Assembly: GCA_024220505.1 (NCBI GenBank)
Contig: JAKZZE010000003.1
Span: 1,302,001 to 1,366,000 of the forward strand
Source: Rhizopus arrhizus
Lineage: Eukaryota > Mucoromycota > Mucoromycetes > Mucorales > Rhizopodaceae
Length of the DNA: 64,000 nucleotides
Direction of reading: 5' to 3'
The notes below the pieces were generated by a model that had not been told where the DNA came from, ran no database searches, and saw only the letters and a program-made list of their open reading frames with translations. A program made the position numbers and the translations under genes. Positions 21,715 to 33,009 of the stretch are shown here, piece by piece; position 1 is the stretch's first letter, and every line of letters starts with the position of its first letter.

Positions 21715-24700
21715 CTAGTAATAAGGATCACAATTATTTTCCATTAGCGATGCCTTTATGAATCCTTCCTCATTTGATGCTGTATTATCCATTGTGTCAA
21801 TTTGACTATTTTTTGTTGCTTTCTCCAGACTAGCCGAGCTTTGGTGTGATGCAGGAAGATGATTGGCGAAAGCATCAATTTTTAATGACATCCGCTTCTT
21901 GGTAGGAGGTAAGCTATTGTCCCCATATTGCAAATGGGATTCATTTTCAAGTGTGGTTGCTATGACGTTACCAGGTGGAGAAGAGACAGAGGGCAAAAAT
22001 GCCCCCTTAAAATATTTATTGGTATCTTCAGAGGTTGTGCTTCGAGGACTACTCACAAACAGTTGATGTGTGACATTTGGAATAATCGGATGCTGCTTTT
22101 TTTTGTGAATAATTTTATTAACTAATTCTGTAGCGTGTGAATCGATAAACTTTTCAATCTTTGAACGAACGGAACTGTTTATGGATTGAATTTTTCTGGA
22201 TGACTGTGCTTCTCTATCAACAATGTGATGTGTAATCTAACCGAATTTCATGAGGTCAAATAAGTTCTCTTTCTTGTTAATGAAGTATTTACCTTTCTAG
22301 CTATTTCTTTAAATAAATATTTATCACTATTCCAAAGGTCTTTTGGCTTTGAGCTAAGATATTTTGTAACAATTTTTCCAATGGCCTTCTTTAATTCAGT
22401 TCCATTTAAAGTGTCTTCTGTTTCTAAAGCTCTTTTCTTGCTTGCAACAAGTGTTATATGGTGTGATGGTTTAACATCTGCGTGATTGACAGGAGATATT
22501 GATAAACTATCGCTTTTAATGTAGGATTTTTTGCTATCAACGTCTTGAGTTGTTTTTTCTACTAAATCCTCAAGATTCTTTTGATTGACTCCTTCAATCA
22601 AACTACATTTTTCTTCGGGAAAGTTCCATTGTGTTTTGCCAGTTATTTGGTGATAGTAATAAATGATACCATTATCAGCATATGCAAATTTCCAATTGAA
22701 AGGCAGTTTCTTCAAGGGCGAAGTAGTCGATGTTGAATCAATACTGTGGTTATCATTGAATTGTATAAAAGAATCGCCTGATTTGTTTCGATAATGAGGG
22801 TTGTATAAGACATTATTATGTGAAGATATTTTATCAATATTACGTGTGGTTGAGTATGGGATATAGGAAGTTGCTAAAATCGTTGAATGTTTTAAGTATC
22901 CATGGTAACTATTCTTGGAATCAATCATAGCACGGGGTGCTGTAGGAATTGCACATCGAGGAGGAAACTCTAATTTCCATTGAATTTCACTTGCATCCGC
23001 ATTTACAGAGAAATATTCAAAATAGTCATTGTCTGGATCAAAAAACTCTCTAGATGAATCAAATCGCACGAATGAATGGACATCTTCATTGTTAGCAGAC
23101 TCGCCCACACTTGATTTGTCGTTTAATGAGTGAGTAAGTTCTGTTGTCTATGGTATAAAATAAGTAATTTTTTGATATAAACATACATTTGCAATACGTA
23201 CATGTCTCTTTGGGATACGATATATACTCTTGAGTGATTCCCAATTACTCAACAAATCTTTAGCTGATGTATTAATTTGTTCGTCTTCGTTATGAATAAA
23301 CTTTCCTACAATTTCAAACATTTTGCAATCTTCCAAGCCATTCCTGTTTGTTAATGGTAATTGAGATAGAACATGAAATACTCTTATCAAAATTTCTTTA
23401 TCGTTTTTCCATTCTCCTAGCCAAAATTTCAGCATTTTCAATCCATGAAGATGAATAAACCTTCTAAAAATTTCTTTTCCTAAATTTGTGTCTTTATCTA
23501 TCAATTCCAGGCGATGTAATAATTTGATGACTAGGCGCGATTTGCCTACAGAATCCAGCATTTTCTTTACAAATGATTTGACTTCATCAGGATGTTGTAA
23601 TGGTTGAGTCTCTTTGCGACGCTTCATTTTTTGTAACATTCTCTTTTGTGTTAGCGTTACTACTTCTTCTTTATCAGAATCGCTTTGCTTTCTGTCATTG
23701 TTATCATCGTCATCATCATCTTCTTCTTCATCTGTATTAGCAAGTATTTTACTAGATACTGCCTTTGTTCTTGGAGAATCGCTGTTCTTGAAGGAACCCC
23801 CAATAAATCCTTTGCATGCAAATTCCCCACAATAACAAACTTGGGCTTGAGCACTAATATAAGTAAGTAATGAAGCTTTAGAGACAACATCCTTACTCAC
23901 CCATATCTTTCAAATTTGTAATCAAATGTGAGCTCTTCTCCAGCTTTGATGCCTCGATTTGTGAATATTCCAATCCTCATATTTTTGCCAACTACCCATT
24001 TTTGTGTTACACAATTAGGGTTACATGAATGGTTTATGAATCTAGCTAAACAACCCTTTTTAGTTGCATCAATAATCTAAATTCAAGGTTATATTAGACT
24101 TTTTCTTTGAAAATTGTTGCAAATATTTAGACTTACCTCGTCAGTTTTCAGTGTCATAAAATAGTAATGCTCTAAACCGGATGCTTCATATTCTTTTGTT
24201 CTCCTGATAAATTCCTGATTTGGAATCACTTCACCAATATATTCCATAATAAATGAATTTCTATCAGAAACAAATGAGTTTTTTTCCGCGAATGCTGCAC
24301 TAAAAACACCACACTCCCTACGTTGGCAAATCAGTCAGTGCTCTTAGTCCAAAGCCTTTCTTTTCTGTTCGAATGACATCAACGCGGGCATATTGCCGTA
24401 ATTGGAATCGTCTATTACGACAATATCTCCCACAAGGACAATCTTCTGCTGTGCATTCCATGAACATCATTCTGTTGATACAATAATTGTCATCACCACA
24501 AGCTGCATCAAGATCATCCACTTCCTGCAAGTATTTGCATTCGCACGGCATCGATTCTTCAGCAATTGTTTTTCCTGTGGCAGATCCGCAATAAACATTT
24601 TCAATTAGATTAACATAGGTCTCCATGGCATCTGCTGTTGCAGAGGGTAATTGATACTCTTCTTCTAATTGTTCTTCATTCGCTTGCTCATCAAACCGGA

Positions 24701-24884
24701 AATTGTTTTTATCATCGTCTTCAATCTTAAAGGATCGATGCGCTTCTATTACTGAAGAATCCAGAGATAACCCACTGAACGGTGCTAGTTCCACTTCACT
24801 CTGCGATGAATTTGAAAGAATGTTGTAACTATTTGATAAGAAATGTGATGCTTCTGCAGAGTCAGGATTAGGTTTCAAATTCAT
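21715..24884 (-). CDS. SET2: SET2 histone H3K36 methyltransferase (AWS-SET-postSET-WW-SRI)
   Basis: Nuclear methyltransferase coupled to elongating RNA polymerase II. Exons 24322-24884, 24137-24260, 23901-24076, 23187-23853, 22293-23147 and 21715-22236 give 968 residues. Seen: AWS Cys cluster (MPCECKYL ... [33 protein letters not shown]), SET core with EYIGEVI, the [15 protein letters not shown] motif and [14 protein letters not shown], post-[13 protein letters not shown], then a charged mid region. A WW domain (about 659-692; [27 protein letters not shown]) follows, and a C-terminal SRI-type helical region ([20 protein letters not shown]) that in yeast binds the phosphorylated polymerase tail. 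All SAM-binding and catalytic segments are intact. A poly(T) tract on the coding strand lies about 30 bp upstream of the ATG. Confidence 0.95.
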
Positions 24885-25759
24885 TTTTTTGTGGGATAGG
24901 AAAAAAGAGTAAAGAAAAAAAAAAAAAAAAAAAAAAAAGATTTATTTCATTCAATTTTATTCATTACCTATATTATAGTTTAATATTAAAAATTACTGTT
25001 CTTGTTGAATTTGGGAAGATTATTTTTTTACAAAACAGTAAAAAAAAAAAAAAAAAAAAGTATACACTTTTAACATAAACCTAATGCCAGCATTGTGCAT
25101 GCAGAGTGCTTCAATTGTTTAAAAGTTCCTGGTTGCTGTGAAAAGTAAATTTAAAATAAATTAAAAGTGTGTTTACACTCGTAAAACAAAGAGATATTTT
25201 TTGTTAGATAATGGTGTTATATTTCATAAACCACCAGTGTAAACCATTGTTTGTAATACACATTTTGCATTGAAGTCATTATTGATTGGATAAAAACGAT
25301 CTCCTTTTCGACACAGAAAGCTTTGTGCAGTGCCTGCAGCGTTCAATTGTGGTTTTTTGACGACCAATCAGCTGAAATAAAAGTACATTAAGTTACGAGT
25401 TTTTTTTTTTTTTTTTTTGCTTTCAGCCATTTGCTTGTTTAAAGAATTTGCTACCACAATATGACTATATGCCTTTTCCTATGAATATTCTCAAGAAAAA
25501 TAATAGATGAGAGGGATGAAGCTGTAGCGAGCTAGGTTGAGGAAGTTGTTCCTTGGCATTTACAGACGTCTACCTTTTCGAGAAAGTATGAAGAGTTGCA
25601 AATGAATGAGAACAGAAATTTGGAAGAGCAATTGAATGAAACAATGAAGGAGATTATTTCAAAAGTAAAACCAAGACAATAATGATAGTATATAAAATAC
25701 AGCTTTTATACGTCAAACGAAAAAAGCATTATTTAAAAGTAAAGCTTTAAGGCAAAATT
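24885..25759. other. Intergenic region with two poly(A) tracts at the edge of a transposon graveyard
   Basis: Poly(A) tracts occur at about 24915-24938 and 25040-25058. From about 25500 the plus strand reads as short protein-like runs with many stops that may be the N-terminal part of the decayed transposase that follows. No gene assigned. Confidence 0.4.
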
Positions 25760-26760
25760 TACTAGCACACTCAAACGTACTGTCCAAGATTGGGCAAAAA
25801 CATAAAAAAAAAGGATCCAAGTTGAAAGCTTTTTTTTAAAACAATCTAATCTTTATAACAAAGAACCTCAACGTTAAAAGAATATAAAGAGCATGTTATG
25901 AGTTACTTTGATCGACATCCTCAAGCACGAGTTATTGATATTGTAGGGAATTTGATGAATGTATTCGAGAACAGTAATTTTAAAAAAACAAGTATCAAAA
26001 AGCTTATTGCAAATAAATGTAATTTGTGTTTTAAGAGAGTAATTTTTAGGCATGTAGCGATAAACGCCAAAAGAGGAGTTGAAAAAAGATTAAAATAGAT
26101 TAAGAAATGGAGAGAAACGGGTATGAATTAGCTCATTGTGTTTTTATTGATGAGTTCAGATTTAATATCAATATGCGACCAGCTTCTGCTTGATTTGTTG
26201 TAGGCACTTCAGCAGTTATTGCAACTCCTACTATGAAGAGTACTTCACATAGTATGCTTAGTGTAATTTCTGTATTGAGAGTATTTCAGATTGAATTAAG
26301 AGTACAGGTGATCCCTAAATGACACAAAATGGAAGGTGACAGCAAGAGAAAACCCCGCACAGTCCAAGTCACAAGATTCTAAAGGCATTACCACAGACTA
26401 CTATTTGAAATTTACTATAAAAAACTTAGACGAAGTTTAAACAAGCCTTTTAATGAAAGATTTTACATTGTAATGGGTAACACTCCTGTTCAAACATCAA
26501 ATGAAACATGCAAGATAATCAATGGAAGAGAACAGAAGAATGCTTATCTTTCTCCATATTCCCCTGGGCTAAATCCTATTAAGTAACACTAGCCTGTTGT
26601 TAAAAACAAATTTAAACGCTATCAGATGGTTGAACATGAAGACTTTAAATAACTGAAGTTTGTTATAATGTTCTAGTTCGCTATCTGAAAGCTTTTGTAC
26701 AACATTCAATCGATCAATTTGACAAATGCTTCAATAAGGAACCCATTTGATAAAAGACAT
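25760..26760 (+). pseudogene. Decayed Tc1/mariner-IS630 type transposase
   Basis: DNA-transposon remnant with many stops and frameshifts. Readable pieces in order: a helix-turn-helix-like TLKRTVQDWAK (about 25767), an N-terminal DNA-binding stretch (HPQARVIDIVGNLMNVFENS, 25918 on), the first catalytic block VFIDEFRFNINMRPAS (about 26138), SHSMLSVISVLRVFQIELRV, then FYIVMGNTPVQTS (about 26462) and YLSPYSPGLNPIK (about 26548). In the DDE family the second block normally carries Asp where this copy has Gly, and the third Glu (LNPIE) is Lys here, so it would be inactive even without stops. No terminal inverted repeats could be paired. Confidence 0.75.
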
Positions 26761-27539
26761 ACAATTTTAAAAAATAGTTAATTGATCTTCATTACCGTCA
26801 GTTTAGCCTTTTCATTTCACTAATTGATTGTTTGGAAACTGCCATTTAATGTTTCACATGTTCTCATATTATTGGACATTTTATCTATTTATTCTGACCA
26901 TCTGCTGAAGTAAGGTGCAGATCTCGTACTGTAGTTACCAACAGATGCTTCAAAAGCTGAATAGTCATATGAGATTCTGCAAGAATCTTGGGCTCTATTA
27001 TAAAGATAATATAGAAATGCGTACTTGAAACCATTAACAGGTGCTTCTTTTTATAGCTGTTACCTTTGAATTGCATCCTATAATAATGTCTGCTCTTCCT
27101 CAGCTCTAATAACCTCCTCTTTTTGAACCAAAGCAACTTTTGTCAGTCTTTTAACCTGTTGTCTAGTGCTTAATTAAATATTCATTATTGCTTATAATAA
27201 TAATATTATATTCACACATCACAATATAAGAACAATATTCCTTTTCCTTCATTTATTCATTCAAGCCAATCAAATTACTTTGGCGATTTGATAAACTGTT
27301 TATAACTCCATACAAAAAAGTAAAGATTCTTATGAAAACCATATATTCTTCATTTTTAATATATGCAATACACATGATATTAGAATGCCTGGATAAATAT
27401 TTACATCCATTAAAAACCCAGTATATAAACATATTATTTCATAAAAAAAACCACAACCAAATTTGCTCATTTTCATTTAACAAATCCTACCAAATTTCAG
27501 TCAAAATGATTGAGCTATTTCCTAACATACTCAAAACGA
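26761..27539. other. Unassigned stretch between two transposase remnants
   Basis: AT-rich. A minus-strand ORF of 83 codons (26885-27136) is Lys/Arg/His-rich and not recognised. Probably inter-element or eroded element sequence. Confidence 0.35.
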
Positions 27540-28160
27540 TTTGAGAGTGTCCTTAGAAACTGATTTTTCTCATAAGGAAATTGCTAACCATTTAACTCTC
27601 TCTGAAACTATTGTCCATCGATATTGAAAGAATGGAGTATTCCAAAACCTGATAATATCGACTGATGAGCTCATATTTTAAACGAAGTAAGCAAGGCACT
27701 CATGAAGAGAATAGTTCTCATAGGACGGTTGAAGTCAGTTATTGGGTCATTGACTATTTCAAGTCTAATTATCCAAGCTTGAGTTATAACACTACCCTGA
27801 ATGCTTTAAGAAGCCTATGTCTCAACGTCCAACCAAAAGGACTTTTAAAGGATTGATACTAATACAAACAAGGTATTAATGTAAAAATCTCGATTTATGA
27901 TTTATTGCCATGAATCTGATAAGCTTTTCATTTGTCAGCAACAAACAGAAAATCACTCTTGATTTGAACCCATTCGAGGATCTGTGAAGACATCCAAGTT
28001 TGAAATTAGCTCTTTATGAATAAAAAGCTAGTGATGCTCGTGAACTACGAGAAAACATAAAAGTTAAGTGGGAAGCGTTTGACAAGGAGATTTATTGTTA
28101 ATATATTAACAGTATATACAATGGTGTTCAAGATGTATGAAAAGCAAAGGGAGGGTATAT
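27540..28160 (+). pseudogene. Second decayed Tc1-type transposase
   Basis: Starts with a helix-turn-helix-like segment (LETDFSHKEIANHLTLSETI, about 27556-27615). It ends with the characteristic C-terminal pattern of Tc1 transposases: a Glu-rich helix with W (RELRENIKVKWEAFDKEI, about 28041-28094), then a YINSI..GVQDV..AKG segment (about 28101-28145). It is broken by several stops. The catalytic middle is too eroded to read. Different sequence from the copy at 25760-26760, so a separate insertion. Confidence 0.6.
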
Positions 28161-28731
28161 CATATAGTATATACTTCAAGCTTAATTAAAATATTTATGA
28201 AATCCTCAAATCGAAAGCGAAATGACTGTATCATTCTACTTTTATTTCATACATGCAAGAGAGAATTTTCGAGCTTAATTTCAGTCATAGACTTGTTGGG
28301 TAATGTAAACAAGATTAATTTTATAGAAAAAATATCGCACATGATCCATTTTTAAAATAATAACACACACTTTATATAACGTTACAGTTAAAGAAACCAG
28401 GTTAGGCCAATGAAAAAAAAATTTGGTCAATTTAAAATTGGATTGGGACACGGTTGCCAAAATGGGACACAGATGGGAAAATGGGACAAAGGAGAGACAG
28501 AATATTAGTTTTTTTTTTTTGGACAAATAACAATTGATTTTAAAATGTTTAACTCACCTTTTTTTTGGAAAAAGCGAAAATGGAAATCAGACACAGGAGT
28601 TTTGTAGATTGAAGGTGGTTAGTACATTCTCCGTAAGCTTAAGAAAAAAAAAAAAACTTGTCCAACTTACACTGTACAGAAGTATGAGAGAGTCATATCA
28701 ATCACACGGAAAGCTGGCCACTGGAATCTAA
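28161..28731. other. Flank downstream of the Fanzor gene, with GGGACA repeats
   Basis: Noncoding. A short tandem-like array of (A)nTGGGACA units lies at about 28440-28490, and poly(T)/poly(A) runs follow. This is the 3' side of the minus-strand Fanzor ORF, the position where TnpB/Fanzor guide (omega) RNAs are usually encoded. No boundary or fold could be fixed by eye. Confidence 0.35.
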
Positions 28732-31403
28732 CTAACGCACAAAGGCATCAAGACGCTGATTTTTGTTTTTTGCAGCAAATAAAAATATATCCAGTATGTT
28801 ATGAGCAGCCATGGTATCACGATTCTATATGATATTGCAATTGTTTTGCCTACACTGCAATACTGTATGTACTCTTCGTTTTGATTTGGCGGTTACAACA
28901 TTGTCTATGTTTCTAGTCTTGCATTTGTTGCAGATTTGGCTTGTTAAGTATTCATCCACCATGCAAATGTCAAGCTGCTTTCCACAATATTTTTTCAAAG
29001 CCTTCTTAATCATCCGCACAGGAGCAGATTTATTTCCACGGAGGCTGGAACCAAACATACCATCACCAAAAGCAATGATGGTTTTCTTGGATCTTTTTTC
29101 GTGATCAATGGGAGCAGAAGGATAGTATCTATTCTCTTTCTTGGTAGATGTTCTTACGCCTGTAGTTGCTTTTTCATCGTATTTGGCACTACCGTGAATG
29201 AAACACTTACAGATCTCATGAACACCTTTTTGTTTTCTAATGTAGCATTCGAACTTCAGCTTTGACGACCTACACAGATTTTTGCATGTTGCTCAAGTAA
29301 ACAAGTAAAAAAAATATATGTTTTTATTTACCAAGATTTTTCATTGTAGTAACTTGTAATATCGTCATATAAGCTTAGTCTTTCTTTGCAAGCTTTTAAA
29401 AATTCTGCCATATTGGATGTCTTTAACAAGCTTAAGTTAGAAATTTTCAGAAACTGAGCCTTGTGTTGTTCTTGATGCTTTTTTCGTACAGAATTCGCAT
29501 CATTATGGCCACACAGATGATAGTACTCGTCCAAGCTTGTAGTCCTTTGCCTTCCGGATGTATCGACGGCAGTTACAAGTGTGGCAACACCAGGATCTAC
29601 TCCCCAAATTTCACAGCCGTTTTCAATATCTTCGAGGAAGTCCTCAGGCTGTTTTCCCAGTAGAGTATCTATTTGTTTTTTCTTCCTCACTCTAGAAAAA
29701 AGGAAAGAAATCGAATACCCATCGGTATATATAACGTTTCTATGTATAACTTGATTAAATTAAGGCTCTTATTTTTCAATTCAACTAAGCCAACTTACTG
29801 AAACTGTTTTTTCCCCTCTGAAAGGCTTTTTCGAGTTCGAAATCCCATTTTGGAAAAGTTAAAAAACCTATAGTAGAAGTCCGAGAGAGCCGATTTATCT
29901 TTAACACCTTTTGGGATATTTTCAATACCAGATTGCTTCAACAGTCGCCAGAAAGCTTGGGCATCTATTTGTATTGACTTCATCGCAAATGAGTATACAG
30001 ATAAGATGGAAAAAAAGCGATAGCCTCGCCGATCTGTGTATTTAGCAGGCGTGAATGTTCCATCTTCAATTCTAGACTGGATACTTGTAATAAATTTCAA
30101 AAGAGCAGGTAAATGGGGCTCAAGCTTCTCTAGTTTTTTCCCAAGCACTAGTGGTATTTTTGAATTAATGCTTTGCAGTACTTGTTCCTGTAAAGACTTG
30201 AAGCTTCGTCTATTGAGTATTGAAGTAAACGTGAGTTCTTTTAACTTCCTATAAATGTAGGACTTGGAGGCAAAGGTGGCTGGTTTTTCTTCCATAATAT
30301 ACACCTTCTCATTTATCTTTTGCTGAAGATAGAAAAGCCATTTGAAGAATTCATGAGGTTTGGAGTACAGGTCTTCCGCATCGCATTTCATTGTCTGATA
30401 TCGACTCCATAATGCATTCATTTTCTCTATGGTTTCTTCTAAATATTGATTTCTTTCTAAAGATGAGGGCCATGTTGATTGCTGTTTCTGCTTTAATGTA
30501 TAAACATAGTGAGAGAGTGCTTTTCTTTGGGCAACTGATAATCCTTTACAATAGAAGGGAGAAGACATATCTGAAAAAGCTTCCAGAAAAAAGCGGGTTG
30601 TTTTCCTTTCATGGTTTTCACATACATGGTTGCGTATGAGTACATCGTATTGTTTACACATAATAGACAGAACAGACGAATATCCAATACTCTTGAGGGA
30701 TTGCAGTATTGTTTCATTGACTTGGCATTCGTTGCAAAATTCAACAAAGTAATCTTGACAGTATTTAGGGACTTTTTTGCCATTGCCAGTTACAACAGTG
30801 AAAATAGAATAGACAAGAGTATGATCAATAATTGGCACTTGTTCCCCCTTGTTTAAAAGCTTCAAAAAAATATAGTTCATGAATAGTGAGCCTACGTGGA
30901 TCGCTTTGGTCGTGTAGGCCACTACTGAAGCAATCTTTTCAGAAACCCTTGTGTCCGTACATATATTTTTTAAGGAGGATTTGATTGCAAAAGTTTCCTT
31001 TTTCTCATCAGGATTGTGAGATGGCTCCTTTTGCTTCTTTTTTGGGCAAAGGTTGGATGATGATCTTGAGTGAGTATTCAATCCGCAAGAAGGACATGTC
31101 TTTTCTGTATTGCTTTTTGTTTTCATTCTAAAGTCCTGCAAAGCAAGTTGTTTATCTATTTTCTTCTGTATCTTTTTGGAGGTAGGAGGAAGAGCACTAG
31201 GAGTCTGTGAAGTAGAAGCCTGTGAAGTAGAAGCAACTGAAGTGGTCAGAGCAGATGTAGCTGATATATTATCAGAATTGACTTCTTGAAAAAAAAGTAA
31301 GGAACATGATACCTCGCAATGTGTTATTTTGGTACTTACTCTTTAAAATCTTTCTTTTTGTTGACGAGTTCTTCGTGGGATCATTTTTATGTCTTCGCTT
31401 CAT
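28732..31403 (-). CDS. Fanzor (eukaryotic TnpB-like RNA-guided nuclease), four exons, one nonsense codon before RuvC-III
   Basis: Exons 31340-31403, 29799-31284, 29332-29691 and 28732-29269. The frame is open for 784 codons to a TAG at 28825-28827, then 30 more codons to a second stop at 28732. Seen: a Ser/Thr-rich leader; a CCHC-type zinc knuckle (CPSCGLNTHSRSSSNLC); a long helical middle; RuvC-I IWGVDPGVATLVTAVDTSG (Asp about 549); IIAFGDGMFGSSLRGNKSAP; RuvC-II VDEYLTSQ (Glu about 743); a four-Cys zinc ribbon (ICNKC ... LQCRQNNC); then CNII, TAG, NRDTMAAHNIL (RuvC-III Asp about 788). In the family a Trp normally precedes NRD, so TGG to TAG is the simplest explanation. Without readthrough, the third catalytic Asp is lost. 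Known family members are transposon-borne, omega-RNA-guided DNA nucleases. Function here is inferred. Confidence 0.85.
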
Positions 31404-32371
31404 TATCTATTATAAGCTTCAGAAAGAAAATAAATGTTTATAGATTTGTTCAAGTTCAGTTACTTTCTATTGAAATCCTTAATGACCAATGAAAATTTTG
31501 TGATATATAACAGTAGCAAAACTGATTAATTGCTTTGGAGCATCTCAAAACTATAGCTTGTGGAGATCCAGCGTAATTACTAGTCATATGCTTTTCTTGA
31601 CTATTTAATTAATAGACTGGCAGGTAATGTAATTGGCTATATAGCTTATGTAATGTTATAAGATAATAAGCATTTTGCATAAAATTTATTCTACCTCATA
31701 TTTTGTAATATACACAGTGGGGGCTAAGTAAATCTGTCCATTTTGAAGATGAGTATTCATAACTTAAGCAATGGTTTCAGAAATTACTGCTTTGTCCGAT
31801 TTCCATTTTCGCTTAACTAGCTTACATAGAAACCGATAAAATCAATTAGCATTAATTCAAAGGAGAATAAATTCAGTTTTTCTTCTAGACATATGGAAAC
31901 TTAGAAAAAAAAGAATCAATGCGTTGTAAGATATGATTATCGTCATTCAAGCTTGTACAGTGTTTTTAATCTTGGCTGTACATGAATAAGAGAAGCTCAA
32001 TTTAAATAATTTAGAGATTACATAGTTTAATAGTAAACGAAATAGTATAGTTTTGAAAAACAACATTTGCAAAATGATAACTTTGTGTTTCTCAAATTTA
32101 ACTCTTCCTATAAAGCAGAGAATAATAAAAACACTAATTCATTTGATATTTTTGCTATTACTTACTTTGTTTAATATAAAGCAAGGTGCAAATGTTGTTC
32201 CTTTTTTTTTTGTAAAATTGGTTCTTATAGCGAAAGCAATGTGTACCTTCATTGCTTTTAAAGGAAAAAGGTCCATCTAGCCACCAATCAGATTGTTGTA
32301 GAACTGCATTTAATTCGCAGTAGTATTTTTTTTTTTTTTCTTTTTCACAAGATAAAAAAGAAAAATTGATA
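31404..32371. other. Intergenic region between Fanzor and ISA1
   Basis: About 970 bp, AT-rich. It holds the divergent promoters of the minus-strand Fanzor and the plus-strand ISA1. A CAGTGGGGGCTAAG sequence near 31718, resembling the end of a Tc1-type element, has no partner that I can find. A 75-codon hydrophobic ORF (32053-32280) is not supported. Confidence 0.4.
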
Positions 32372-32887
32372 ATGCCTATTGGAGCCATTGTAAAACAAGT
32401 AGCTACTGAATCTCTAAAGACGTCTGCGGCAAGCTCTCGGCTGCGTTTACGAAAAGCAGCTTTGACTCTAGTATGTTATCTCAGCATTTTTAAAACATCC
32501 ATCTAATCTTCCCCCCTGTTAGACACCTGCTGCCATTACTCGGTTGAAGAATTTGACTGATGGACCTACACCCAAGTATTTGAGAGTTGGTGTCAGACAA
32601 AAAGGTTGTTCTGGGAACTCGTATACTTTAGAATTTACAGATGCAAAAGGCAAATTTGACGAAATTGTTAATCAGGATGGTAAATTGCAAATAATTATTC
32701 ATTTGTGTATTTTTCTTTTTCTAATAATTAATTAGGCGTTACTGTGCTTGTTGACTCAAAAGCACTAATCACAGTATTAGGATCAGAAATGGATTTTGTT
32801 CAAGACAAATTATCAGAACATTTTGTTTTTAATAATCCAAACGTAAAAGGCACTTGCGGCTGTGGTGAATCCTTTGCAATCAATTAA
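32372..32887 (+). CDS. ISA1: A-type iron-sulfur carrier, ISA1/ISCA1-like
   Basis: Mitochondrial protein needed for [4Fe-4S] cluster assembly and delivery. Exons 32372-32470, 32523-32679 and 32736-32887 give 135 residues. Seen: a basic Ser/Ala/Arg/Leu N-terminus typical of a mitochondrial presequence, the HesB/IscA core (LRVGVRQKGCSGNSYTLEF), DFVQDKLSEHFVFNNPN and the C-terminal CGCGESF motif. All three conserved Cys (one in the GCSG motif, two in CGCGESF) are present. ISA1 is preferred over ISA2 because of the GCSGNSY and CGCGESF wording and the short length. The first intron donor is GTATGT and the last exon ends only 122 bp from the convergent Pro-rich gene. Confidence 0.93.
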
Positions 32888-33009
32888 AGATATCATTTAT
32901 CTTTTTGTAATATAATATTAGATTTGTAATAATAAAGATCATGAAAGCATACATGCATTCAAAAGGAAATATTTTTTATTATTAATCAAAGAGAATCATA
33001 CATTATGAT

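Noticed and set aside
24300..24900. SET2 N-terminus as a separate AWS-only gene
   Set aside because: The AC/A junction at 24322/24260 restores [20 protein letters not shown], so the AWS and SET parts form one protein.
28281..28526. 81-codon minus-strand ORF beside the Fanzor
   Set aside because: Reads through the GGGACA repeats and homopolymers; not protein-like.
31715..31760. CAGTGGGGGCTAAG sequence as a transposon end
   Set aside because: No matching inverted partner found on either side; the CACTG near 28673 shares only the first few bases.
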